A DNA stretch of 64,000 nucleotides from JARIHD01 sp963815935. Lineage in GTDB: Bacteria; Patescibacteriota; Saccharimonadia; Saccharimonadales; UBA4665. The stretch spans positions 124,001 to 188,000 of the forward strand of contig CAWFIL010000002.1 in NCBI GenBank assembly GCA_963815935.1, given 5' to 3'. Made by a program: the position numbers and the translations under genes. Shown piece after piece: positions 45,901 to 53,212 of the stretch (positions are counted from its first letter, which is position 1; each line of letters starts with the position of its first letter). The notes beneath the pieces were generated by a model that saw only the letters and a list, made by a program, of their open reading frames with translations, was not told the origin of the DNA and did no database searches.

Positions 45901-48900
45901 CTCACAAATACAGGGTGCGGCCAGTAGTACGGTCGCGGTCGCAGTTATAAAGGGTGGTGCAACGCCTGGAGCTAACGCTGACGTACTCCAGCTCCAAGAC
46001 TCTTCGTCTAACGTACTGTTTAAGCTTCAAAATGCCGGCGCCGCTGTTTTCCAAAACTCTACTGACACAGACACGGCCTTCTTGGTCAACAATGCTGCAG
46101 GTACGTCTGTGCTACGGGTTGACGCCCAAAACCAACGAGTAGCGATTGGGTTGAGCTCGGGGACCATACCTGCAAAATTATACGTGACCACTGGCAGCAA
46201 CGTCGTCATTCGCGCGAAGCAGACCGGATCGAGCGATGTGCTCCAACTGGCCAACGGCACTGCAGACTTATTTACTGTAGGCTCTGCTGGTGCCGTCCTT
46301 TCCAAGACAACCACCAATGCGACCACTGCCTTCCAGGTGCAGAATTCGTCTGGTAACGCGGTACTGAACGTAGACACCTCTAACGGCCGGGTTGGGGTTG
46401 GGACAAATGCGCCGACACGCGCCCTGGACGTTGCCATCAACAATACTGGCACAGCGTCCTTGCCATTGGTGCTCAGGCAGGCCGGCACAGGTGACACTGG
46501 TCTTGAGCTGCAGACGACGAGCCAGAATTTTTATATGGGTATTGATGCTACGGACAGTAAGCTAAAGATCTCTAGCGCTGCCAGTGCTAATGGCACCACC
46601 ACGCAAGGCAATACGAGCCAGGGTGCAGGGAACGACTTTAACTCGAATGGAGTCCAAGCAGCTAAGCTGGTTGCTTCGGCGACCGGCAATGTTAGTTCTA
46701 TGTCGGTATATATTACGGCTGTCGACGCTACTCCCGCCAACAGAATGATCCAGGTTGGTGTCTATAGCGACAACGGCAGTGGCACAAGCCCAAGCACACT
46801 GCTTGGTAGCAGCACGGCTCAGACTGCTGTAGTCGGCTGGAACACTATAAGCTTTTCGGGCGTTTCAATGACCTCGGGCACAACGTACTGGCTGGCTATG
46901 GCAGAGAATGGTGCTAACCACTATGCGCTAGCTTCGGGAAGCGGTACTACTGCTTACCACCTAACGAGTGGTTATTTGATGCCGAGTTCATTCGCAGCTA
47001 ACTCTGGCAACTCAACTGACAACCCATCCTTCTATGCAACATTAGCGCTTGCAGGTTCATCGGATAATTTTGGTGGCACCAACCTGTTCGCCTTAGGTGA
47101 TACGGGCCAGGCGGTGTTCCAGAATAGCGCTAACTCGACCTCGGCCTTTAAGATCCAAAACGCCAGCAGTTCGTCAATCTTTTCGGTCGACACGACTAAC
47201 GCAAGGGTGGGTATTAATAACAGCAGCCCAACCAGCGCGCTGACTATTAATGCGCCAACGACGGCAGTTACTGACGGTGAATTGGTAGTCGCTAGTAGCA
47301 ATGCAAATGTGGGCATTGTTATTGAAACTGGTGCATCACCATCCAATAACTCGTTCCAAGTTCGCAATTCATCGGGTACGGTACTGGCGGGTATTTCGGG
47401 TACGGGTCGTCTCTTTACTGGGGGTACGAATGCCTTTGCAAACACGCAAATGACCGTAGATATCTCGGCTGCTAGCTACGTTGGCACCGTTATCCAGGGT
47501 GCGGCTTCACAGACGGCTGACCTTCTGCAGTTGCAGGACTCCAGCGGCAACGTGAATGGTTCGATTAACTCTACGGGTACCCAGTTGACTTTGGGTCGTA
47601 GCGGCACCACCGTCGACGCTAAAGCTATCATTCTGACCGGCAGCACCCAGACCGCTGATGCGTTCGAGATCCAGTCTTCGGCGGCATCTCCAATTGCGGG
47701 CATTCGTCCTAATGGAACTATATGGAGCGCCCCGGTTTCTAACCCGGTAACGGATGTTCCTTCCACGGCTCGCTTATTTATCCAGGCCAATAGTGCGAGT
47801 AGCAACTCGGCAGTGCTTCGTGCTTCGGCATCTGGTACGGGTGTTTCCTCAGACGGTGCAGTACTTCGTGTCCAGAATAAAGATGGCACCAAGGATGGCT
47901 TCACGGTGAACGGCGATGCTTCGGTAACTTCGAAGAACTTCGTGGACTCCACTACTGCTTTCCAGATCCAGAACGCCACAGGCACTTCGATCTTGGGTGT
48001 AGATACCACAAATGGACGTGTCGGCATCCAACGGACGGCGCCTGCAGTTGCGCTTGATGTATCTGGCGCTATACAGCAGACAGGCGTCATAACAACCTCA
48101 AGTGGTGCCTCCTATGCTAACCAGTGGACTAAATTGGGCAGTTGTACACTCACAGCGCAGTACCAGGAGTGTATGACGGTTGTTAGTATTTTGGGTGGGA
48201 CCGACGGCGGCAATGACAAAAACACTCAGGCTACGATCAGTGCACGCGTTAAGCAGCAAAATGCGATGGCCAGTGCCCCAGTAGTTAATCTTACAATGAA
48301 CAACACGGCCGAAATTATCACCAAGGCCGACATAGTAGCTGTTACTACGCAAAACGATGGCTCGGCAACAGTAGTTCAGCTGTGGGGCAGGATTACAAAC
48401 AACTACGAGGCTTGGAATTATACGCCACTCTTAAATGCTGGTTGGATTGGTGGCGCCAATGATGCTCCATGGATTTGGAGCCCGTTGTCAGCCTTCCAAG
48501 CGTCACTGCCAACTGGTACGCAGACGGCTGCAATATACGGGGATAGCTTTGCCAATACGCTAACAGTCCAGACTGCAACAAACACCTCTACGGCTTTCCA
48601 AGTGCAAAACTCAAGCGGCACGGACGTGCTCAATGTAGATACGACTAACAGCTACGTGGGAGTGGGCTCAAGCGCTAGCTCACCTAGCCGTACGCTGGAC
48701 GTATCAGTAAACAACTCATCCACGACCGCGCTGCCGCTTCTGGTGCGCCAGGCGGGCAGTGGTGATTCTGGGATCGAGGTTAAGAACAGTAGCCAGAACT
48801 ACTACATTGGTATTAATGCAGCTGATGCCAACTCATTTAACATAAACTCGGCGATGTCTGCCGGTGGTGGCATTGTGGGGATGAGTGAACAGGGGCCGAC

Positions 48901-50665
48901 GTTTGATACTGGTATGGGCGGCGCTATGTCGGCTACTAAGTTCACAGCCAGCAAGTCGGGTACGATTACCACACTTTACGCGTATATTGGCACAACGGGC
49001 ACCAGCCCTGTCGGTGAAATGGCTATATATAGCGACGTTGGTACTAGCCGGCCAGGCAGTAAGCTGGCAAGCAGTGCTAGTACGAGCCTTACTGGTAATA
49101 GCTGGAACTCGTTTACGATTTCGTCTACGAGCGTTACGGCGGGTACGAGTTACTGGCTGGCATACAATACGAACGACTCAAGCAACAATAACCTTGCCGT
49201 TAACTGGGATCTGTCGAACCCGAGCTGGTACAAGGCGCAGACATACAACAGCTGGCAGTCTCCAACAACCACCGGCTCGGCGTTTACTGGCGCATACTCA
49301 ATGTACGGCACGATAACCAGTACGATAACTGACGTATTCTCAACCTCACTCTTCAGGCTAAGTCAGACTGGCGCGGTTACTATACAGAATAGCGTCGATT
49401 CTAGCAGCGCCTTCCAGGTGCTCGACACTTCGAGCAATCAGATCTTTAGCGTAGACACGAGTGCCGGGGCTGTGCACGTGAAGGGTAGCGGCGGTGCTAA
49501 CGCTAATGGCCGCATCTACTTTGGTGATGGCACCTTTGCATCCATTGGTGAATACACGGAGTATGATACCGATGCACTGGGCCTGTACGGATCGGCCGGT
49601 ATCAACCTAGGGACAAGCGGCAATACGAGCGCATTTACGATTAACTCGTCTGGCCAGGTGGGGGTAGCGACAACCTCTCCGTCGGAGGCAATGACTGTAA
49701 ACGGTAACCTTAACGTACGCAATGCGGACACGCCGACTAAACAGTACCGCTTCCGGACTAGTGGTGGGTCGTTGGATATGGAAGGTGGTGGTGCCTCACT
49801 GTACCTATCGACATGGACTAGCGCCACTTTCGCCTCTGGCCAGGTGACGCATATCATCATGTACACGAGTGGCCAGATGGCTTTCCAGTCGATCCCGACC
49901 ATAACAGCTTCGATTAGGGCGGTCTGTATAGATGCCACCACACGATATGTACAGATGGGTACGGGTACCTCTTGCTCGACCTCGTCTATACGGTTTAAGA
50001 AGAACGTCCAAGATCTGCCCGCCGCAATGGGCCTCGACGCTATTAAGGCAATGCGACCTGTAACGTTTGAATATAACAATGGGTCAGATCAGCGTGAGAA
50101 GATCGGTTTTATTGCCGAGGAAATGCAAAGTATCATGCCCGACGTCGTTGACTACGACGATCAGGGGCTGCCCACGGGTATCGACTACCAGTTCCTTACC
50201 GCTAACATCGTAAAGGCCATCCAGCAACAGCAGGTGCAGATTGACAACTTGCGCCAAGGTCTGTGGGACGGCGGCATCGTCTCGAATGATACAACCTTTA
50301 ATAGTCTGGTTACCTTTAATGGAGGCGTGGACTTTAAGGGGCCAGCAACGTTTGAGGGCAAAGTAAACTTTATGGGCAAAGTAACGTATAACCCGGATGC
50401 GGGCGGCACGATTGTTATCCCTAAGGGCCAGACTACCGCAACAGTCACCTTTAACCAGCCGTATGACCAAGTGCCACAAGTTACCGTCAGTGCCTCTGAC
50501 TTCGTCGGGCTGAAAATAACCGATAAGAGTGCGAATGGTTTCACAATTACCATGCACTACCCCTCCACCAAGGATATAAGTATAGACTGGGTGGCGACGC
50601 AGGTGGCCCTGGCATCAACAGCCGTGCCGTCTAATGCCCCTACAGTGGTGACGAGCGGGCCATAG
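42953..50665 (+). CDS. Giant secreted fibre-like surface protein with a C-terminal S74 chaperone domain
   Basis: The protein is 2570 residues. The frame opens at 42836, but ATG 42953 begins a clear signal peptide (KRALQLTILVIVVAASFVVTF, then SASA as cleavage site). The body repeats a tail-fibre-like unit about ten times, of the form AFQIQNASGTSILGVDTTNGRVGI. Inserted are a jelly-roll segment like a carbohydrate-binding module near residues 640-790 (NASFETDTSGWAA) and two similar beta domains near 1225-1370 and 1975-2120. Near residue 2345 SSIRFKKNVQDLPAAMGLDA begins a peptidase S74/endosialidase chaperone domain (IGFIAEEMQSIMPDVV), known to trimerise and self-cleave in phage fibres. A 160-residue beta tail follows. 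No sortase or other anchor is visible. I infer a trimeric adhesin. Confidence 0.85.
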   Translation: MFKQKSKTPTTIKRALQLTILVIVVAASFVVTFGRSDSASAATSSTINFQARLLTAAGSVVPDGQYNVEFKLYNASSSSGSSQGSCTGDSACVWTETRTSTDKVRVVNGYLTVNLGSVTPFASTINWDQELWLSMNIGGATVSPGWDGEMNPRLKLTAVPYAFTAGKLVGGTGANTTTLDTGTPSGNNTIHLPAESGTLCIQSSVNCGFALSSGGSSYIQNQFAAAQSSSSFWISGTGRAATALQAPLLDAATSGALAIGTTNATAINLNQNVTLASGKTLSVQGIATFQPAADGTAIFNIKTSTGNNLFTVDSTNTRVGIGLGGSTNPTLNGAGLEIKGALRLSGGSAQSDRYITPVGSSVPTAINVANYDPGSYGQIIAMGIPSSAQSTSRVLSLLDARTVAHQPTISVFSPSENDVFGLSWDGSSSDSYLKSTASGTIYLQPASTNALGVTSTAVNLYQNTTVSANKSLTVQGNALFKPATNATSAFMIQNSDASQTVLNVDTSNGRVGVGGVASYSKFEVLGGDAAIYNNGGNPRLVLGNSTAAGQNGYLQWDSTNNYFRIESVGTNGLKINDNYVTIGNIYPDQPLKVANGTNLMFQVNTTGSVLSKTTSDSSTAFQIQNTASEQILNLDTTANASNLVTNASFETDTSGWAARTGCTLTRVTSASLFGAASGRCVNTATTGAGLNYNKTLSATTNYTLSFYAKASATMSTLDFGYAPDGSTESTFVSTGNSVTSGGWTRFSYNFTTAAISGTPYVFIKQSDATARNVYIDGVQLEANGSASAYGDARITLNSSVNSSLTVQPAADSTTTFAVYTQGGNQAFNVNTLTNRVGIGIMNAGARLHVLGNSSTVVVLAARGASGQTADLFQLQDNSGSVVSSFNASGQYVAGRTGASGLQGSILFADGASANTATLQVAGTLSGNVIYQLPVASGTYAICTTAAVCSGYAPASGSSNYIQNTTTQQTANFNIVSVATGSIASQIQGAASSTVAVAVIKGGATPGANADVLQLQDSSSNVLFKLQNAGAAVFQNSTDTDTAFLVNNAAGTSVLRVDAQNQRVAIGLSSGTIPAKLYVTTGSNVVIRAKQTGSSDVLQLANGTADLFTVGSAGAVLSKTTTNATTAFQVQNSSGNAVLNVDTSNGRVGVGTNAPTRALDVAINNTGTASLPLVLRQAGTGDTGLELQTTSQNFYMGIDATDSKLKISSAASANGTTTQGNTSQGAGNDFNSNGVQAAKLVASATGNVSSMSVYITAVDATPANRMIQVGVYSDNGSGTSPSTLLGSSTAQTAVVGWNTISFSGVSMTSGTTYWLAMAENGANHYALASGSGTTAYHLTSGYLMPSSFAANSGNSTDNPSFYATLALAGSSDNFGGTNLFALGDTGQAVFQNSANSTSAFKIQNASSSSIFSVDTTNARVGINNSSPTSALTINAPTTAVTDGELVVASSNANVGIVIETGASPSNNSFQVRNSSGTVLAGISGTGRLFTGGTNAFANTQMTVDISAASYVGTVIQGAASQTADLLQLQDSSGNVNGSINSTGTQLTLGRSGTTVDAKAIILTGSTQTADAFEIQSSAASPIAGIRPNGTIWSAPVSNPVTDVPSTARLFIQANSASSNSAVLRASASGTGVSSDGAVLRVQNKDGTKDGFTVNGDASVTSKNFVDSTTAFQIQNATGTSILGVDTTNGRVGIQRTAPAVALDVSGAIQQTGVITTSSGASYANQWTKLGSCTLTAQYQECMTVVSILGGTDGGNDKNTQATISARVKQQNAMASAPVVNLTMNNTAEIITKADIVAVTTQNDGSATVVQLWGRITNNYEAWNYTPLLNAGWIGGANDAPWIWSPLSAFQASLPTGTQTAAIYGDSFANTLTVQTATNTSTAFQVQNSSGTDVLNVDTTNSYVGVGSSASSPSRTLDVSVNNSSTTALPLLVRQAGSGDSGIEVKNSSQNYYIGINAADANSFNINSAMSAGGGIVGMSEQGPTFDTGMGGAMSATKFTASKSGTITTLYAYIGTTGTSPVGEMAIYSDVGTSRPGSKLASSASTSLTGNSWNSFTISSTSVTAGTSYWLAYNTNDSSNNNLAVNWDLSNPSWYKAQTYNSWQSPTTTGSAFTGAYSMYGTITSTITDVFSTSLFRLSQTGAVTIQNSVDSSSAFQVLDTSSNQIFSVDTSAGAVHVKGSGGANANGRIYFGDGTFASIGEYTEYDTDALGLYGSAGINLGTSGNTSAFTINSSGQVGVATTSPSEAMTVNGNLNVRNADTPTKQYRFRTSGGSLDMEGGGASLYLSTWTSATFASGQVTHIIMYTSGQMAFQSIPTITASIRAVCIDATTRYVQMGTGTSCSTSSIRFKKNVQDLPAAMGLDAIKAMRPVTFEYNNGSDQREKIGFIAEEMQSIMPDVVDYDDQGLPTGIDYQFLTANIVKAIQQQQVQIDNLRQGLWDGGIVSNDTTFNSLVTFNGGVDFKGPATFEGKVNFMGKVTYNPDAGGTIVIPKGQTTATVTFNQPYDQVPQVTVSASDFVGLKITDKSANGFTITMHYPSTKDISIDWVATQVALASTAVPSNAPTVVTSGP

Positions 50666-50691
50666 ACGGCGATTCTTAAGTAGGCTAAGCT
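50663..50691 (+). promoter_or_regulatory. Promoter of small membrane protein 1
   Basis: TAGACG (50663-50668), 17 bases, TAAGCT (50686-50691). The -10 is 6 bases before the ATG. The -35 is weak, but the -10 is the same hexamer as the next paralog. Confidence 0.5.
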
Positions 50692-50697
50692 ACAGGT

Positions 50698-51102
50698 ATG
50701 GAATACATCGAGGGAATAAGCGGGAAAAGGTGGGGCGACAAGCGCACCATGTTCCTAGTGGTTGGTGTTGGCATATTGCTGGTTATTGCGATTGCCGCTG
50801 CCGGTGTTCTATATACTCAAAATCGTCATTTGCGGCAAACTGCAGAGCAGAGTAGTAGGATGCATAGTAGCCTAACCAATGACCAGGTCGCACAGAAAGT
50901 AGCTAGTGTGTATGATGCTCCAAGCGAGAAGCCTTCGGTGGCCCAGGTTGCTGATAAGTCTAAATTGAGCAGCCAAGCTTTCTTTCAGAATGCTCAAAAA
51001 GGTGACTACGTGCTCATTTACCCTAAAGCAAAGATTGCCCTTATTTATCGTGCCTCGACTAATAAGGTCGTGAACATTGGCCCTATCTCAACGGGTCAGT
51101 AG
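50698..51102 (+). CDS. Single-pass membrane protein, paralog 1 of 3
   Basis: The protein is 134 residues: a short basic cytoplasmic N-terminus, one membrane helix (about residues 16-38), a Gln/Ser linker, then a conserved extracellular domain of about 65 residues with VASVYDAPSEKPSVAQVADKS and FFQNAQKGDYVLIYPKAKIA and ending in VVNIGPI. I do not recognise the family. The C-terminal domain is shared with the next two genes. It has its own probable promoter. It sits directly after the S74 giant, so a role in displaying or handling surface proteins is possible but not shown. Confidence 0.75.
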   Translation: MEYIEGISGKRWGDKRTMFLVVGVGILLVIAIAAAGVLYTQNRHLRQTAEQSSRMHSSLTNDQVAQKVASVYDAPSEKPSVAQVADKSKLSSQAFFQNAQKGDYVLIYPKAKIALIYRASTNKVVNIGPISTGQ

Positions 51103-51142
51103 CCATTGATTGTAGCCAGCCTTACTTCTCTGTTTGCTGCCG

Positions 51143-51171
51143 TTGACTAGAGAGGTTATTTTGGTTAAGCT
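51143..51171 (+). promoter_or_regulatory. Promoter of small membrane protein 2
   Basis: TTGACT (51143-51148), exactly 17 bases, TAAGCT (51166-51171); the ATG is 7 bases downstream. Confidence 0.7.
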
Positions 51172-51178
51172 TTAAGCA

Positions 51179-51703
51179 ATGAGATTTGATGTGACCCATC
51201 CCGTACAACAGGACAGCCAGGCAACTGCGCCTGTTCACGCTGCTTCAGGGTCGCGAAGACGGCCAAGGCTGCCTCGTTTGCGTATGTCGACGATTAATGT
51301 TCTTGTGGCTACCTGTGTTGTCTGTGTCTTATCGCTTGTGTCGCTTTCAGGCTTTCTGCTGTGGCAAAACGCAAAACTAAAGCGAGATGCTAAACAGTCC
51401 GACTCCACGAGCCAACAGAATATTGTCAGCCACACCATTGCCGCCGTCGGCAAGCTATACGCGCTGCCCAAGAATGAACGGCCGACAGTCGCTACTATCA
51501 AAGATGTAAGTCAGTTGAAGAGCGAGCCATTCTTTGATAGTGCAAAAAACGGCGATCGCGTCCTGGTCTATACCAAGGCTAAGATTGCCATCTTGTACCG
51601 TGATAGCGAAAACAAGATTATCAATATTGGCCCAGTAGCAGCCGACCAATCTAGCCAAAGCAGCACGTCGCAAAATGCGACAACCACTGAGCCCAACCAG
51701 TAG
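51179..51703 (+). CDS. Single-pass membrane protein, paralog 2 of 3
   Basis: The protein is 174 residues, the longest of the three. A 37-residue N-terminus is rich in Gln, Ala and Arg, a membrane helix follows near residues 38-62, and then the shared domain: IAAVGKLYALPKNERPTVATI, FFDSAKNGDRVLVYTKAKIA, IINIGPV. A Ser/Thr/Gln tail ends the protein. The shared pattern is K-L-Y-x-L-P-x-x-E-x-P-T-V-A and D-x-V-L-V-Y-x-K-A-K-I-A. It is a tandem duplicate of the neighbours with its own leaderless-type promoter. Function unknown. Confidence 0.75.
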   Translation: MRFDVTHPVQQDSQATAPVHAASGSRRRPRLPRLRMSTINVLVATCVVCVLSLVSLSGFLLWQNAKLKRDAKQSDSTSQQNIVSHTIAAVGKLYALPKNERPTVATIKDVSQLKSEPFFDSAKNGDRVLVYTKAKIAILYRDSENKIINIGPVAADQSSQSSTSQNATTTEPNQ

Positions 51704-51706
51704 CGC

Positions 51707-51736
51707 TTGACTTACCATAAGCGCAAACCCTATCAT
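51707..51736 (+). promoter_or_regulatory. Promoter of small membrane protein 3
   Basis: TTGACT (51707-51712), 18 bases, TATCAT (51731-51736); the ATG is 7 bases downstream. The -35 begins 3 bases after the stop of paralog 2. Confidence 0.7.
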
Positions 51737-51743
51737 TAAGAGT

Positions 51744-52157
51744 ATGAGATTTGGGGACGTTCAGCGCCAAAACAGAAAGGTGAAGCTACTCTTGCTGGCT
51801 TGTGTGTCTGCCGTTGTCATTCTTTCTGGGGTGATCGCCTACCTGCTTATTCATGGCAATGGCAGTGCTTCGGCTAAGCCGAGCGACACTAAGGCCGAGA
51901 GCCAAAGTGTCGTAAAGGCTGTCGGTAAGCTTTATATTATCCCAACCGACGAGTCGCCAACAGTTGCCGCCATACAGGACAAGACCAAGCTAAGTGGCCA
52001 AGCCTTCTTTAAAGATGCCCGAAATGGCGACTACGTCTTGGTATATGCCAAGGCCAAGACCGCATTACTCTACCGTAAGTCGATAAACAAGTTGGTTAAT
52101 GTTGGCCCAATCAACTTAGGTAACAATGCCACGGGCACCCAGAGCACAGGGCAGTAA
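51744..52157 (+). CDS. Single-pass membrane protein, paralog 3 of 3
   Basis: The protein is 137 residues: basic N-terminus, membrane helix at about 12-34, then the shared domain (VVKAVGKLYIIPTDESPTVA, FFKDARNGDYVLVYAKAKTA, LVNVGPI). It is closer to paralog 2 than to paralog 1 in the KLY-x-x-P part. Each paralog retains an independent promoter, which suggests that all three are expressed and perhaps at different levels. Function unknown. Confidence 0.75.
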   Translation: MRFGDVQRQNRKVKLLLLACVSAVVILSGVIAYLLIHGNGSASAKPSDTKAESQSVVKAVGKLYIIPTDESPTVAAIQDKTKLSGQAFFKDARNGDYVLVYAKAKTALLYRKSINKLVNVGPINLGNNATGTQSTGQ

Positions 52158-52207
52158 GGAACCGTATCCTGCTAGCCGTATAATGCTACCTACACTGGTA
52201 GATGCTT

Positions 52208-52236
52208 TTGTGGAACCGGATGCTTTAGCTTATAAT
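52208..52236 (+). promoter_or_regulatory. Promoter of the two-TM secreted protein gene
   Basis: TTGTGG (52208-52213), 17 bases, TATAAT (52231-52236). Start is expected near 52243. Confidence 0.65.
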
Positions 52237-52263
52237 GGGAGCGAGTAAGGGTTGGGCCGAGTA

Positions 52264-53100
52264 ATGTTGTTATCGTCTACTGTACTACGCTCGAGATTGG
52301 CTGCGCTATCCGTGATGATAGCGATACTTCTTGCCCCTTCGGTAGTGGTCGCCTCGGCGCAGGGTAATTCTTCGATAGCTCAAGGGTTCAAAGCGAACGC
52401 AACGAATATTACTGCCGCTGCTATCGTTGGGCTAGAGAAGAGCAATACCAATACCATTGAGCTCAGCTCGACTGGCAATGTTGCCCGCATGGTTGGCGTG
52501 GTGAGCGACAAACCGCTCATAGAGCTCTCGGGTGGTACTAGCGGCATCCAAGTGGTTACTAGTGGACTGACTATTGTGTTGGTCAGTGATATAAACGGCA
52601 AAGTAGTAAACGGCGACAAGATTACCGCCTCGCCTATCGAGGGTATTGGTATGAAGGCGACCGAGAGTACGACCGTTGTCGGTACTGTCCAGGGTGACTT
52701 GGCGTCGGCTAAGACCGAAACGCGAAGTATCACAACCAATACCGGCAAAAAAGAGGCAGTACATATCGGGCTTTTGCCTGTGCAAGTAGGCGTGTCATAC
52801 TACACGGTTGCTACGCAAGATTCGCCATTTGTGCCAGGTTTTTTGCAGTCACTGGCCAACAACGTGACTGGTCGCAACGTGTCACCGGTACGTGTGCTTG
52901 TGGCTGCGCTAATTCTGTTGTTGCTATTCGTGAGTGTTACGGTGCTGTTGTATTCGGCGGTTCGCTCTAGCATTATCTCGATTGGACGAAATCCATTATC
53001 GGAAAGTGCAGTTCGTAAGAGTCTGCTAGAGGTGGGGCTGACCGTTGTCGCTGTGTTGCTATTCGCAACGCTCGTGATCTATCTCGTCTTGACTGTGTAA
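52264..53100 (+). CDS. Secreted beta-rich protein with two C-terminal membrane helices
   Basis: The protein is 278 residues from ATG 52264; a TTG at 52252 is in frame but weaker. It has a signal peptide (RLAALSVMIAILLAPSVVVASA), a beta-rich external part of about 165 residues (NTIELSSTGNVARMVGVVSD and GDKITASPIEGIGMKA suggest a small barrel), then two membrane helices (VRVLVAALILLLLFVSVTVLL and VGLTVVAVLLFATLVIYLVL) joined by a short loop SSIISIGRNPLSESAVRKS. The external domain thus faces outward, held by the C-terminus. I do not recognise a family. It precedes the 3054-residue protein and may work with it. Confidence 0.7.
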   Translation: MLLSSTVLRSRLAALSVMIAILLAPSVVVASAQGNSSIAQGFKANATNITAAAIVGLEKSNTNTIELSSTGNVARMVGVVSDKPLIELSGGTSGIQVVTSGLTIVLVSDINGKVVNGDKITASPIEGIGMKATESTTVVGTVQGDLASAKTETRSITTNTGKKEAVHIGLLPVQVGVSYYTVATQDSPFVPGFLQSLANNVTGRNVSPVRVLVAALILLLLFVSVTVLLYSAVRSSIISIGRNPLSESAVRKSLLEVGLTVVAVLLFATLVIYLVLTV

Positions 53101-53125
53101 AACGTATCTCACCTCTGTAACCGAC

Positions 53126-53167
53126 GTTGTAAAAAACGTTGCCGACTTAGCATAAGCAGTGTAAGAT
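53126..53167 (+). promoter_or_regulatory. Promoter of the 3054-residue giant, with upstream element
   Basis: GTTGTAAAAAA (53126-53136), TTGCCG (53139-53144), 17 bases, TAAGAT (53162-53167). The spacer contains CTTA-GCA-TAAG. The leader has a hairpin TAGGGGG-ATCTA-CCCCCTA at about 53173-53191. The same set recurs before the paralogous gene at 62599. Confidence 0.75.
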
Positions 53168-53212
53168 GAAATAGGGGGATCTACCCCCTATACGAACATA
53201 AACCAAAAAGCC

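Noticed and set aside
47476..48090. 204-codon antisense frame inside the S74 giant gene, and similar ones at 54088-54789 and 63255-63896
   Set aside because: The repetitive Thr/Ser/Gly codons of the giants leave open frames on the other strand. The predicted proteins are low complexity and unlike one another's neighbours.
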